Assembly (NCBI GenBank): GCA_002403075.1
Contig: DHHB01000065.1
Coordinates: 21,187 to 59,844 of the forward strand
Source: a bacterium UBP1_UBA4783
GTDB taxonomy: Bacteria; Krumholzibacteriota; Krumholzibacteriia; Krumholzibacteriales; Krumholzibacteriaceae
Reading direction: 5' to 3'
Length of the DNA: 38,658 nucleotides
A program made the position numbers and the translations under genes. The number at the start of each line of letters is the position of its first letter. Position 1 is the first letter of the stretch. The notes under the pieces were generated by a model. That model did no database searches. It was given only the letters and a program-made list of their open reading frames with translations, and had not been told where the DNA came from. Shown piece after piece: positions 1-8,280 of this stretch.

Positions 1-654
1 GTCGACGAGCTCGCCGCCGCGGCCCGGCTCTTCGGCCTCGGCAGGAAGACCGGCATCGACCTGCCGAGCGAGGTGTCGGGCGTGGTGCCCGACCGGGCTT
101 ATCTCGACCGGCGGTTCGGCAAGCGCGGGTGGACGAAGGGCCTGATGCTCAATTTCTCGATCGGACAGGGAGAGATACTGACGACCCCCGTTCAGCTCTG
201 CGCGTTCACGGCACGCGTGGCGAACGGCGGCAGACGCATCGAGCCGCACGTCGTGAAGGAGATCGTCGGCGCCGGCGGCGAGACGGCGTTCCGCGCGGAT
301 GCCTCGGCGAAGCCCGATCCCTCGATCGACAGGCGCGCCCTCGAAATCATCCGCGGGGCGCTCCGCGGCGTCGTCGAAAACGAACGGGGAACGGGGCGCG
401 CGGCGGCGATCCCGAACGTCGCCGTCGCCGGCAAGACGGGAACGGCCCAGAATCCGCACGGAGAGGATCACGCGCTCTTCGTCGCGTACGCCCCGGCTGA
501 GGATCCGACCATCTGCCTCGCGATCGTGATGGAAAACGCCGGCCACGGCGGATCGATGGCCGCGCCGATCGCGCGGCGCGTGCTCGCCGCCTATTTCGCC
601 GAGCCCGAGGGGCCCCCCGCTCCCTCGGCCGTCGCGACAGCCGGGAGGAGATGA
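1..654 (+). CDS. mrdA: Penicillin-binding protein 2 (peptidoglycan transpeptidase), C-terminal part
   Basis: The frame is open from the first base, so the 5' end lies outside the window; the GTG at 73 is an internal codon. About 217 residues of the transpeptidase domain are present. Visible motifs are GLGRKTGIDLPSE, SIGQGEILTTPVQL and the KTGT box (AGKTGTAQ), all typical of the C-terminal half of class B PBPs. The active-site SxxK and SxN motifs would lie upstream and are not seen. The enzyme cross-links peptidoglycan in the periplasm during elongation. Its stop codon overlaps the start of rodA (ATGA at 651-654), the usual partner glycosyltransferase, which favours PBP2 over FtsI. Confidence 0.93.
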   Translation, partial: VDELAAAARLFGLGRKTGIDLPSEVSGVVPDRAYLDRRFGKRGWTKGLMLNFSIGQGEILTTPVQLCAFTARVANGGRRIEPHVVKEIVGAGGETAFRADASAKPDPSIDRRALEIIRGALRGVVENERGTGRAAAIPNVAVAGKTGTAQNPHGEDHALFVAYAPAEDPTICLAIVMENAGHGGSMAAPIARRVLAAYFAEPEGPPAPSAVATAGRR

Positions 655-1928
655 CGGCGATGGGGGACCGGTACTTCCACGATTTCGACTGGCTCATCCT
701 CCTCTCCGGGATCCTCATCATCGCGCTCGGGCTTCTCACGCTCTATTCGATCGAGCACGTGCCGGCGGAGTTCCGCGACACCGTCCATCCTCCGAAAACG
801 GGCGCGTTCGAGAGACAGCTTCTCTGGGTCGCCGCCGGTCTCGCCGCGATGGCGGTGGCCTGCTTCATTCCGTACCGGTACTACGAAGGGATGGCCGTCG
901 TCATCTACGGCGCCGGGATCGCGCTGCTCCTCGCCGTGCTCTTCCTGCCCGCGAGCAAGGGCGCGCATCGCTGGATCAATCTCGGTTCCTTCAACCTCCA
1001 GCCGAGCGAATTCATGAAGATAGCCGTCATCTTTCTCCTCGCGCGGTTTCTCGCCGAGAAGCGCAACCGGGCCTCCGACGCGCGCGTGCTGCTGATCTCC
1101 GCCGCGATCGTCGTCGTTCCGTTCCTCCTCGTCGTCCGGGAGCCCGATCTCGGTTCGGCGCTCGTCTACCTCGCTCTGCTCTTTCCCATCCTCTACTGGC
1201 GCGGGCTCGACGAGGGGCTGCTCATCCTCTTCATGACGCCGCTCGCGAGCGCCGGACTCACGATCTACAGCGCGACGGCGATGGAAGGAGGGGGCTACCC
1301 GCTCCTTCTCCTGCTCTTCTTCATCGTGCTTCTCGTCTACGCGTACCGGCGCCGGCGCGATATCGTGCGGAGCGTCGTCCTCATCGCCATGAACCTCGGC
1401 GTCATGCTCCTCGTGCCGGTGGCCTGGAGCCGTCTGCAGCCGTATCAGCAGCAGCGCATCCTCACGTTCCTTCGGCCCGAGTCCGACGTTCTCGGATCGG
1501 GATGGCAGGTCTACCAGTCGAAGCTCGCGATCGGATCCGGCGGCTTCATGGGGAAGAAGTTCCTCCACGGCACGCACAAGCTGCTCGCGTTCCTTCCCGA
1601 GCGGCACAGCGATTTCATCTATTCGGTGATATCCGAGGAGCTCGGTTTTCTCGGCGGCCTGATGGTGATCGCCCTCTTCACGGTCATCATCGTCCGGGGC
1701 CTCTACCTCGCGACGAAGGTGAAGAACCGGTTCGCCTCGATTTCGGCGGTCGGGATCTGCTCCTACTTCGCCTTTCACGGTGTCATCAATATCGGCATGA
1801 CGACCGGGCTCACCCCCGTGACGGGGCTGCCGCTTCCCTTCATGAGCTACGGCGGGTCGTCGATGGTCGTGAGCTGCTTCCTTCTCGGACTGCTGCTCAA
1901 TTTCAGCATGCGATTCTACGAATACTGA
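651..1928 (+). CDS. rodA: RodA, SEDS-family peptidoglycan glycosyltransferase
   Basis: The 425-residue polytopic membrane protein polymerises lipid II into glycan strands with PBP2 in the elongasome. Family signatures are QPSEFMK (around residue 117), REPDLGSALV (the conserved Asp region, around 163) and the C-terminal GLTPVTGLPLPFMSYGGSS. About ten hydrophobic segments are visible. The long loop around residues 270-325 matches the large extracytoplasmic loop of SEDS proteins. The start ATG overlaps the upstream PBP2 stop, so the two are probably translationally coupled. SpoVE and FtsW belong to the same family, but the PBP2 neighbour makes RodA the best call. Confidence 0.95.
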   Translation: MTAMGDRYFHDFDWLILLSGILIIALGLLTLYSIEHVPAEFRDTVHPPKTGAFERQLLWVAAGLAAMAVACFIPYRYYEGMAVVIYGAGIALLLAVLFLPASKGAHRWINLGSFNLQPSEFMKIAVIFLLARFLAEKRNRASDARVLLISAAIVVVPFLLVVREPDLGSALVYLALLFPILYWRGLDEGLLILFMTPLASAGLTIYSATAMEGGGYPLLLLLFFIVLLVYAYRRRRDIVRSVVLIAMNLGVMLLVPVAWSRLQPYQQQRILTFLRPESDVLGSGWQVYQSKLAIGSGGFMGKKFLHGTHKLLAFLPERHSDFIYSVISEELGFLGGLMVIALFTVIIVRGLYLATKVKNRFASISAVGICSYFAFHGVINIGMTTGLTPVTGLPLPFMSYGGSSMVVSCFLLGLLLNFSMRFYEY

Positions 1929-1941
1929 CGGGAGGCCGGCG

Positions 1942-2715
1942 ATGCACCCTGTGCTCATCGAGATCGGACGCCTGCGGATCTACTCGTACGGTTTCATGCT
2001 CGCCGCGAGCTTCTGGATCGGTATACTGCTCGCGGCCCGGCGTGCCCGCGCGCGGGGCGTCGATCCGGTCCGCATCTACGATCTCAGCATCATACTCATC
2101 CTCGCGGCGGTCGTCGGATCGCGCGTGCTCTACATCCTCACGCATCGATCGGACTATCGCAGCGTTCTCGACGTCGTCGCGCTCTGGCAGGGCGGGGCCA
2201 CGTTCTACGGCGGCTTCGCGCTCGCCCTCGCCGGCGCCGTCGTCTACCTCCGGCGCGCGAAGCTCTCCTTCCTTCTCGTCGCCGATATCTGCGCTCCGTC
2301 GATCGCGCTCGGCGAATCGCTCACGCGGATCGGGTGCTTCCTGAGCGGCTGCTGTTTCGGCGCGCCGACCGGCTCGGCGCTCGGAGTCGTCTTTCCGCCG
2401 GATTGCCCGGCGGGGTATCACGCGCACGGCGCCGCGCTCCATCCGACGCAGCTCTACTCGTCGGTCTTCACGCTCGCGCTCGCCGGCGCGCTCCTCCTCG
2501 CCGATCGCCGGCGCCCGTTCACCGGGTTCACCTTCTCGCTCCTGTGCGTCCTGTACGGCGCGGGAAGGTTCACGATCGACATCTTCCGTTACTACGAGCC
2601 GTCCTCCCGGATCGCGGGCGGCCTCGCCGTAAGCCAGGCGGCGAGCGTCGCTCTCGCCGCGGCGGGGGCGGTCCTGTTCGCCGTTCTGCGGCGGAGGCGG
2701 AGCGCGCGGGGTTGA
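1942..2715 (+). CDS. lgt: Prolipoprotein diacylglyceryl transferase
   Basis: Lgt transfers diacylglycerol from phosphatidylglycerol to the lipobox cysteine of prolipoproteins in the inner membrane. The 257-residue product has about seven membrane segments. Conserved family blocks are visible: GGATFYGGF, RIGCFLSGCCFG (the Lgt signature containing the essential Arg) and LHPTQLYSS. A GGAGG ribosome site lies 6-10 bases before the ATG. It follows rodA by 13 bases in the same operon. At least two lipoproteins in this window (12305-14056 and 18254-19963) would be substrates. Confidence 0.95.
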   Translation: MHPVLIEIGRLRIYSYGFMLAASFWIGILLAARRARARGVDPVRIYDLSIILILAAVVGSRVLYILTHRSDYRSVLDVVALWQGGATFYGGFALALAGAVVYLRRAKLSFLLVADICAPSIALGESLTRIGCFLSGCCFGAPTGSALGVVFPPDCPAGYHAHGAALHPTQLYSSVFTLALAGALLLADRRRPFTGFTFSLLCVLYGAGRFTIDIFRYYEPSSRIAGGLAVSQAASVALAAAGAVLFAVLRRRRSARG

Positions 2716-2737
2716 TCGCGCGGGGTGGTGGGGTGCG

Positions 2738-3541
2738 GTGCGGGGCTTTCTTTCGTTCCTCCTCGATTCGCTCGTTCCCCTCTCGTGCGTCGTCTGCGGG
2801 CGCTGGATCGACGGGGACGCGGATCCGCCGCCCCGGGGGGCCGTCCCGGCGGCGGGGGGCGCGTTCGATCCGGGCGGCCTCTTTCACGAGCTCTTCGCCG
2901 GCATCCGGATGCCGGCGCGGGTTCTGTGTCCCGCGTGCTGGCGATCGCTCGATCGGGCAGTCGCGGACGCCGCGCTTCCCCTCGGGAGCGGTTCGCCGGC
3001 GCCGCTCATATCGCCCTTCTACACGAACGACGCTCTCCTCGCCCTCGTGCGGTTTCTCAAGTTCGCCGGAGGGAGATCGGCCGCGCCGCCGCTCGCCTGG
3101 TGGATGGCGGACTCGCTCCGCCGAGCCCTCGACCGCCGCGGCGTTCGCCGCGAGGTGGGAGCGGTCCTCGCGCCGGTCCCGCTCCATCCGCGGAGGCTCA
3201 GGGAGCGCGGGTACAACCAGGCGCTCCTCCTCGCGCGCTGCGTCGGCCGGGAGCTCGGGCTCCCGGTGGAGGACGGCGCCCTCGTCAGGGAACGCGCCAC
3301 GAAGAGCCAATCGAAGCTCGGCGAGGACGAGCGCGCCGAGAACGTGCGCGGCGCGTTCGCGCTCCGGCGGCCGGACCGGATCGAGGGGCGCGGGATCGTG
3401 CTCGTCGACGATCTCGTGACCACCGGCGGGACGGCGCGCGAGTGTCTCGCCGCGCTCCTCGCGGCGGCCCCGGCCTGGACGGCCGTTCTGTCCGCCGGCA
3501 GGGTCCGGGACGTCGGCCGCGCGTCCGGGACTCGTGCTTGA
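2738..3541 (+). CDS. comF: ComF-family phosphoribosyltransferase-like protein
   Basis: The 267-residue protein starts at GTG. The N-terminus has two cysteine pairs, CVVCG (around 18) and CPACW (around 65), as in the ComFC zinc finger. The phosphoribosyltransferase fold follows, with PVPLHPRRLRERGYNQ, then the T-SQ-L-R-NV-GAF block and the PRPP-binding loop VLVDDLVTTGGTA. In transformable bacteria ComF works with ComFA in DNA uptake; elsewhere its role is poorly defined. The spacing between the Cys pairs is longer than usual, with a Pro/Gly-rich insert. It begins 22 bases after lgt. No other competence gene is present. Confidence 0.9.
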   Translation: MRGFLSFLLDSLVPLSCVVCGRWIDGDADPPPRGAVPAAGGAFDPGGLFHELFAGIRMPARVLCPACWRSLDRAVADAALPLGSGSPAPLISPFYTNDALLALVRFLKFAGGRSAAPPLAWWMADSLRRALDRRGVRREVGAVLAPVPLHPRRLRERGYNQALLLARCVGRELGLPVEDGALVRERATKSQSKLGEDERAENVRGAFALRRPDRIEGRGIVLVDDLVTTGGTARECLAALLAAAPAWTAVLSAGRVRDVGRASGTRA

Positions 3542-3566
3542 CAGAGCCGCACCGATGTGCAAGCAT
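3538..3566 (+). promoter_or_regulatory. Sigma70-type promoter for fba
   Basis: A perfect TTGACA at 3538-3543 is followed, 17 bases later, by AAGCAT at 3561-3566. TG at 3558-3559 gives an extended -10. The -35 box overlaps the comF stop codon. Transcription would start near 3573 and yield a leader of about 38 bases. The -10 match is weak. Confidence 0.45.
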
Positions 3567-3610
3567 TGCCCTTACGGTTTTCGTCCCACGCGTCAACAAG
3601 GGAGGATACG

Positions 3611-4534
3611 GTGCTCGTCACGAACAGGGATCTGCTCCGGGCCGCCCGCCGGGGAAAGTACGCGGTCGGCGCTTTCAACATAAACAACATGGAGTTCCTG
3701 CAAGCGATCACGGGCGCGGCCGAGGAGCTCTCGAGCCCCGTCATCATCGCGATCTCCGAGGGGGCCATCAAGTACGCGGGGTTCGCGAACGTTGTCGGCA
3801 TGGTGCATCTCGCCGCGAAGGAGCGCGCCGCTCCGATATCGCTCCATCTCGATCACGGGAAGGACATGGAGACGATCGCCGCGTGCATCGAGGGGGGCTT
3901 CACCTCCGTCATGATCGACGGTTCGGCTCTCCCGTTCGAGGAGAACGTCGCCGTGACGAAAAAGGTCGTCGAGATGGCCGCGTCGAAGGGCGTCTCCGTC
4001 GAGGGGGAGCTCGGCAAACTCGCCGGCATCGAGGACAACGTTTCGGTCGCCGAGCGCGACGCGGCCCTCACCGATCCGGCGCAGGCCGAGGAGTTCGTCC
4101 GCAGAACCGGCGTCGACGCCCTTGCCATCGCGGTCGGCACCTCGCACGGCGCGTACAAGTTCAAGGGGGAGCCGAAGCTCGCCCTCGACCGCATCGGCGA
4201 CATCGCCGGGCGCGTGCCGTGTCTCCTCGTGCTCCACGGCGCATCGGGCGTGAAGCGGGAGAACGTCGAGATCGCGAACCGCTTCGGCGCCTCGATCAAG
4301 GGGGCGAGGGGGGTTCCCGACGACGCCATCGTCGAGGCGATCGACCGCGGCATCGCCAAGGTGAACATCGACACCGACATGAGAATCGCCTTCACGGCGT
4401 ACGTGCGCAAGGCCCTCGCGGAGAAACCCGAGGAGATCGATCCGCGGAAGATCCTCGGACCCGGCCGCGACGCCATCCGCGAGGTCGTTAAGGAAAAGAT
4501 TCGGCTCTTCCGAAGCGAAGGAAAAGCGAAGTAA
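3611..4534 (+). CDS. fba: Class II fructose-bisphosphate aldolase
   Basis: This zinc enzyme splits fructose 1,6-bisphosphate into glyceraldehyde 3-phosphate and dihydroxyacetone phosphate. The frame is open from 3557, but GTG 3611 is preferred because a GGGAGG site lies a few bases upstream and the product then begins at the conserved N-terminus (307 residues). Visible are Asp81-His82 in HLDHGKDM, Glu133 in EGELGKLAG, His179 in GTSHGAYKF and His209 in LHGASGV, which match the catalytic Asp and metal ligands of class II aldolases. A phosphate-binding KVNIDTD block is near the end. It is followed by gap, pgk and tpiA in an evident glycolytic operon. Confidence 0.96.
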   Translation: MLVTNRDLLRAARRGKYAVGAFNINNMEFLQAITGAAEELSSPVIIAISEGAIKYAGFANVVGMVHLAAKERAAPISLHLDHGKDMETIAACIEGGFTSVMIDGSALPFEENVAVTKKVVEMAASKGVSVEGELGKLAGIEDNVSVAERDAALTDPAQAEEFVRRTGVDALAIAVGTSHGAYKFKGEPKLALDRIGDIAGRVPCLLVLHGASGVKRENVEIANRFGASIKGARGVPDDAIVEAIDRGIAKVNIDTDMRIAFTAYVRKALAEKPEEIDPRKILGPGRDAIREVVKEKIRLFRSEGKAK

Positions 4535-4569
4535 CAACGGTCCCGGAGCACCGGCAAAGGAGGCTCGCA

Positions 4570-5571
4570 ATGGCGATCAAGGTTGCCATCAACGGATTCG
4601 GACGCATCGGGCGGCTCGTTTTCCGCGAGGCCATGAAGGACGAGGATTTCGAGATCGTCGCCGTGAACGATCTCACGAACGCCGCCACGCTCGCGCATCT
4701 CGTGAAGTACGATTCGGTCCACGGCAAATACCGCGGCACGGTGTCGGTGAAGGACGGGAAGTACCTCGTCGTCGACGGAAAGACGATCGAGGTCTTCGCC
4801 GAAAAGAGCCCCGCCGCGCTTCCGTGGAAGAAGCTCGGCGTCGACGTCGTGATCGAGTCGACGGGCAAGTTCCGCAAGCGCCCGGACGCGTCGCTCCACC
4901 TCGAAGCGGGCGCCCGCAAGGTCATCATCTCCGCCCCGAGCCCCGATCCCGACATCATGATCGTCATGGGCGTGAACGACAAGCTCTACCGCAACGACGC
5001 GCACCACATCATCTCGACCGCCTCGTGTACGACGAACTGCCTCGCGCCGATCGCGAAGATACTCGACGATGCGTTCGGCATCGCGAACGGGCTCATGACC
5101 ACGATCCACTCCTACACGAACGACCAGGTCATCCTCGATTACCCGCACAAGGACCTGCGCCGGGCCCGCGCGGCCGCCGTGTCGATGATTCCGACGACGA
5201 CCGGCGCCGCGAGCGCCGTCGGAAAGGTGCTTCCCCAGCTCAACGGAAAGCTCAACGGCACCGCCGTGCGCGTTCCCGTCGTGAACGGCTCGCTCGTCGA
5301 CCTCGTCGCGACCTTCGAGAAGGACGCGACGGTCGAAGCCGTGAACGGCGCCGTGAAGAAGGCGGCGGACGGCGCGCTCAAGGGGATCGTCGAGTACTGC
5401 GAGGATCCGATCGTTTCGTGCGACATCATCGGCAATCCGCATTCCTCGATATTCGACGCGCTCTCCACGATGAGCATCACGCCGCGCGTCTTCAAGGTGT
5501 TCTCGTGGTACGACAACGAGTTCGGCTACGCGAGGCGGATGGTCGACATGATGAACCTCATCGCGCGCTGA
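4570..5571 (+). CDS. gap: Glyceraldehyde-3-phosphate dehydrogenase, type I
   Basis: The enzyme oxidises and phosphorylates glyceraldehyde 3-phosphate to 1,3-bisphosphoglycerate with reduction of NAD. The 333-residue product is of normal length. It shows the Rossmann motif INGFGRIGR, Asp34 in AVNDLTN (favouring NAD over NADP), the active-site Cys153 in STASCTTNCLAP and catalytic His180 in TTIHSYTNDQ. The C-terminal block is SWYDNEFGYA. AAAGGAGG precedes the ATG. It lies 35 bases after fba and 25 before pgk. The usual glycine-rich motif after ISAP is replaced by SPDPD, a minor variation. Confidence 0.97.
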   Translation: MAIKVAINGFGRIGRLVFREAMKDEDFEIVAVNDLTNAATLAHLVKYDSVHGKYRGTVSVKDGKYLVVDGKTIEVFAEKSPAALPWKKLGVDVVIESTGKFRKRPDASLHLEAGARKVIISAPSPDPDIMIVMGVNDKLYRNDAHHIISTASCTTNCLAPIAKILDDAFGIANGLMTTIHSYTNDQVILDYPHKDLRRARAAAVSMIPTTTGAASAVGKVLPQLNGKLNGTAVRVPVVNGSLVDLVATFEKDATVEAVNGAVKKAADGALKGIVEYCEDPIVSCDIIGNPHSSIFDALSTMSITPRVFKVFSWYDNEFGYARRMVDMMNLIAR

Positions 5572-5596
5572 GCGCGTCGGCAAGGAGGATACGCCG

Positions 5597-6796
5597 GTGA
5601 GAAAGAAAACGCTCCGCGACGCGGATCTGCGGGGGCGCCGCGTGCTCATGCGCGTCGACTTCAACGTTCCTCTATCGAAGCAGGGCGACATCGCCGACGA
5701 CACCCGTGTGCGCGCGTCGCTTCCGAGCGTCGATTACATCGTGGAACGCGGCGGATCCGTCGTTCTCGTGTCGCACCTCGGACGCCCGAAGGGCGCGAAG
5801 AACAAGGCCTACACCCTCCGGCCCGTGGCGGATTGTCTCGGCGGCCTCGTGAGCCATCCGGTGAAGTTCGCCGACGACTGTGTCGGCCCCGGCGTCGAGA
5901 AGCTCGTCGCCGGGCTCGCGCCCGGGGAGATCGCGCTGCTCGAGAACCTCCGGTTCTATCCGGAGGAGGAGGCGAACGATCCCGGCTTCGCGAAGCGGCT
6001 CGCTTCCTACGGCGATCTGTACGCGAACGACGCATTCGGAACGGCGCATCGCGCCCACGCCTCGACCGAGGGGGTCACGCGTCACTTCAAGGAGAACGTC
6101 GCGGGGTTCCTCATGGAGCGGGAGATCGACGCCCTCGAGGGGCTTCTCGAGAGCCCCGCGCGGCCCTTCGTCGCCGTCCTCGGCGGCGCGAAGGTCTCCG
6201 GCAAGCTCGAGCTCATCAGGAACCTTCTCGCCCGCGTCGACCGAGTCCTCGTCGGCGGCGGCATGGCGTTCACGTTTTTCAAGGCGGCGGGTCTCGAAAT
6301 CGGCAAGTCGCTCGTCGACGAGGCGCTCGTGCCGATGTGCCGTTCGCTCATGGAAGAGAACGAGCGGAAGGGGAAAAAGCGCATCCTCCTGCCGGTCGAC
6401 TGCGTGATCGCCCCGGAGATCAGCGCGGCCGCCGCGGCCGCGACCGTCTCGACGGGGGACATTCCCGAGGATATGATCGGCGTCGACATCGGCGAGCGCA
6501 CCGTCGAGCTCTTCCGGGAGGAGCTCGCCGCCGCGAAGACCGTATTCTGGAACGGGCCGATGGGCGTGTTCGAGATTCCCCAGTTTTCAGCGGGAACGAG
6601 AAAGATCGCCCGTATCATGGCGGATATCACGAAGGGCGGCGCCGCGACGGTCGTCGGCGGGGGAGACAGCGTCGCCGCGCTCAACCAGGCGGGTCTCGCG
6701 GGCTCGGTGAGCCACGTGTCGACGGGGGGCGGTGCGTCCCTCGAGCTTCTCGAAGGGAAGAAGCTCCCCGGCGTGGAGGCTCTCAGCGACAGGTAG
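5597..6796 (+). CDS. pgk: Phosphoglycerate kinase
   Basis: This kinase makes ATP and 3-phosphoglycerate from 1,3-bisphosphoglycerate. The GTG start follows AAGGAGGA at good distance. The 399 residues carry all hallmark blocks: RVDFNVPL, SHLGRPKG, LENLRFYPEE, NDAFGTAHRAHAST, LGGAKVSGKL, GGGMAFTFF, NGPMGVFE and the C-terminal GGGDSVAAL and STGGGASLELL nucleotide-binding loops. The length fits a stand-alone PGK rather than a PGK-TPI fusion, although the open frame of tpiA extends back across this gene. Confidence 0.97.
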   Translation: MRKKTLRDADLRGRRVLMRVDFNVPLSKQGDIADDTRVRASLPSVDYIVERGGSVVLVSHLGRPKGAKNKAYTLRPVADCLGGLVSHPVKFADDCVGPGVEKLVAGLAPGEIALLENLRFYPEEEANDPGFAKRLASYGDLYANDAFGTAHRAHASTEGVTRHFKENVAGFLMEREIDALEGLLESPARPFVAVLGGAKVSGKLELIRNLLARVDRVLVGGGMAFTFFKAAGLEIGKSLVDEALVPMCRSLMEENERKGKKRILLPVDCVIAPEISAAAAAATVSTGDIPEDMIGVDIGERTVELFREELAAAKTVFWNGPMGVFEIPQFSAGTRKIARIMADITKGGAATVVGGGDSVAALNQAGLAGSVSHVSTGGGASLELLEGKKLPGVEALSDR

Positions 6797-6876
6797 CCGT
6801 TCCGCGCGCCTCGCGATCCGCGGGCCGTCGTCCGGCCCCTCGCAGGGAGGCGGGATCGCGCCGCACGAAAGGTCCG

Positions 6877-7632
6877 ATGATGAGAAGAAGGATCGTCGCC
6901 GGCAACTGGAAGATGAACAAGGACCATGTCGAAGGCGCCGCCCTCGCGCGCGACATCGCCGCGGGTCTCGCGGCGAGGCCGTCGTCTTGCGAGGTCGTTC
7001 TCATCCCTCCGTTCACGAGCCTGCCCGCCGTGCGGGAGGCGATCCGGGGCTCGGCCGCGAAGGCGGGCGCCCAGGATATCTCCGCCGAGGACGAGGGGGC
7101 TTTCACCGGCGAGATCTCGGGGAGGATGCTCCGCGCCCTCGGCTGCGAGTACGTGCTCGTCGGACATTCGGAGCGGCGCCACATCATCGGGGAGGGAGGC
7201 GCTCTCCTCGCGCGAAAGCTCCGCGCTGCGCTGCGCAGCGGCCTCTCGCCCGTCTACTGCGTCGGCGAGCTTCTCGGCGAGCGCGAATCGGGAGCCGCCG
7301 AGGAGGTCGTCTCGCGGCAGATCCGGGAAGGCTGCGAGGGACTTTCCCCTGCCGAGTTCTCCCGGGTCGTCCTCGCCTACGAGCCGGTCTGGGCGATCGG
7401 AACCGGCAGGACGGCGACGCCGAAAGACGCCTCCGACATGCACGGCGCGATACGCCGTCTCATCGGGGATCTCCTCGGCGCCGAGGCGGCCGCGGAGGTT
7501 CCGGTGCTCTACGGCGGCAGCGTCAAGCCGGAGAGCGCCGCGGGGCTTCTCGCTGACCGGGAGATCGACGGGCTGCTCGTAGGAGGCGCCTCGCTCGCGG
7601 CGGATTCGTTCCTCGCCATCGTCCCCCGATAA
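6877..7632 (+). CDS. tpiA: Triosephosphate isomerase
   Basis: The isomerase interconverts dihydroxyacetone phosphate and glyceraldehyde 3-phosphate. The start is one of two tandem ATG codons (6877 or 6880), both next to the conserved GNWKMN motif; the longer open frame upstream is a shadow over pgk. Catalytic residues are visible: Lys12, His97 in GHSERR and Glu169 in AYEPVWAIGTG, with LYGGSVKP near the C-terminus. The 251-residue length is typical. The 80-base gap after pgk contains a small GGGCC/GGCCC repeat but no clear terminator, so tpiA is probably in the same operon. Confidence 0.96.
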   Translation: MMRRRIVAGNWKMNKDHVEGAALARDIAAGLAARPSSCEVVLIPPFTSLPAVREAIRGSAAKAGAQDISAEDEGAFTGEISGRMLRALGCEYVLVGHSERRHIIGEGGALLARKLRAALRSGLSPVYCVGELLGERESGAAEEVVSRQIREGCEGLSPAEFSRVVLAYEPVWAIGTGRTATPKDASDMHGAIRRLIGDLLGAEAAAEVPVLYGGSVKPESAAGLLADREIDGLLVGGASLAADSFLAIVPR

Positions 7633-7637
7633 ATCAT

Positions 7638-7666
7638 TTGACTGCATGCGGGGATTTCATTAAACT
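7638..7666 (+). promoter_or_regulatory. Sigma70-type promoter for secG and tRNA-Leu
   Basis: TTGACT (7638-7643), a 17-base spacer and TAAACT (7661-7666) lie directly after the tpiA stop. The local sequence is markedly AT-richer than its surroundings. The predicted start near 7673 gives a leader of about 20 bases before secG. Confidence 0.6.
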
Positions 7667-7693
7667 ACTGTCTTTGAAAAGGCTGGTGATCGG

Positions 7694-8107
7694 ATGCTGT
7701 TCACGATTGTATTGTCTCTGCATGTGATTGTATGCGTGTTGCTTACAATCGTCGTGTTGATGCAGTCCTCCCGGGGGGCGGCTCTTTCGGCGGCCTTCGG
7801 AGGGAGCGGCGGCCAGCTTTTCGGCGGCCGCGAAGCGGCGACGTTTCTCGGCAAGGCGACAACGTGGCTCGCGATAGGCTTTTTCGTCACGTCCCTCGCT
7901 CTTGCGTTCCTCTCCGCGGGGAGAGGCGGCGGCGGCGAATCGAGCGCCCTGAGACGCGCGGCGCGCGATCAGTGGGGAACGGTAGCGCCGGAAGAGCAAA
8001 AGGCCGTGAGCGACGTCATGGGCAACGTGCCGGAACCGCCCGCGGAACAGGGTCAGCAGAGCGGCGGCGGGCAACCGGGGGGCGGTCAGGGCGGCACGCA
8101 GCCGTAA
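7694..8107 (+). CDS. secG: Preprotein translocase subunit SecG
   Basis: SecG is the small auxiliary subunit of the SecYEG channel. The first 80 residues have two membrane segments separated by the conserved loop LMQSSRGAALSAAFGG, LFGGREAATFLGKATTWLA, which is diagnostic. The protein (137 residues) is longer than the common 75-110 because of a C-terminal tail rich in Gly, Gln and Pro. The gene sits in the common gap-pgk-tpiA-secG order and is followed after 18 bases by tRNA-Leu. Confidence 0.93.
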   Translation: MLFTIVLSLHVIVCVLLTIVVLMQSSRGAALSAAFGGSGGQLFGGREAATFLGKATTWLAIGFFVTSLALAFLSAGRGGGGESSALRRAARDQWGTVAPEEQKAVSDVMGNVPEPPAEQGQQSGGGQPGGGQGGTQP

Positions 8108-8125
8108 TTCTACGGACGGATTTAT

Positions 8126-8207
8126 GCCGGGGTGGTGGAATTGGTAGACACGCTACTTTGAGGGGGTAGTGGGGAGACCCATGCGGGTTCAAATCCCGCC
8201 CCCGGCA
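8126..8207 (+). tRNA. tRNA-Leu (anticodon GAG)
   Basis: An 82-base cloverleaf can be drawn. The acceptor stem GCCGGGG (8126-8132) pairs with CCCCGGC (8200-8206), with discriminator A at 8207. The anticodon stem CTACT/GGTAG (8153-8157/8165-8169) encloses loop TTGAGGG, with GAG at 8160-8162. The long variable arm TGGG-GAGA-CCCA is typical of class II tRNAs. The T arm is GCGGG TTCAAAT CCCGC. CCA is not encoded. The sequence closely resembles other bacterial tRNA-Leu(GAG) genes. It would read CTC and CTT, and CTC dominates in this DNA. Confidence 0.95.
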
Positions 8208-8217
8208 TGAGATACAC

Positions 8218-8245
8218 ACGGGGCTCGAGACTCGGCCCCGTTTTT
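8218..8245 (+). terminator. Rho-independent terminator after tRNA-Leu
   Basis: ACGGGGC (8218-8224) pairs perfectly with GCCCCGT (8235-8241), with a CGAG/CTCG repeat inside the loop, and TTTTTC follows at once. It closes the secG-tRNA transcript ten bases after the mature tRNA end. Confidence 0.85.
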
Positions 8246-8280
8246 CTATCGGAAGCGTTCGAGAGGGGACCGGCGAGGCG

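Noticed and set aside
591..1958. Long minus-strand open frame (455 residues) across rodA
   Set aside because: It is antisense to a certain gene and its product is an Arg/Glu/Asp/His-rich shadow caused by high GC; no family pattern.
3557..3610. N-terminal extension of the aldolase from ATG 3557-type start
   Set aside because: The 18 added residues match no aldolase, lie in the promoter and leader, and the ribosome site fits GTG 3611.
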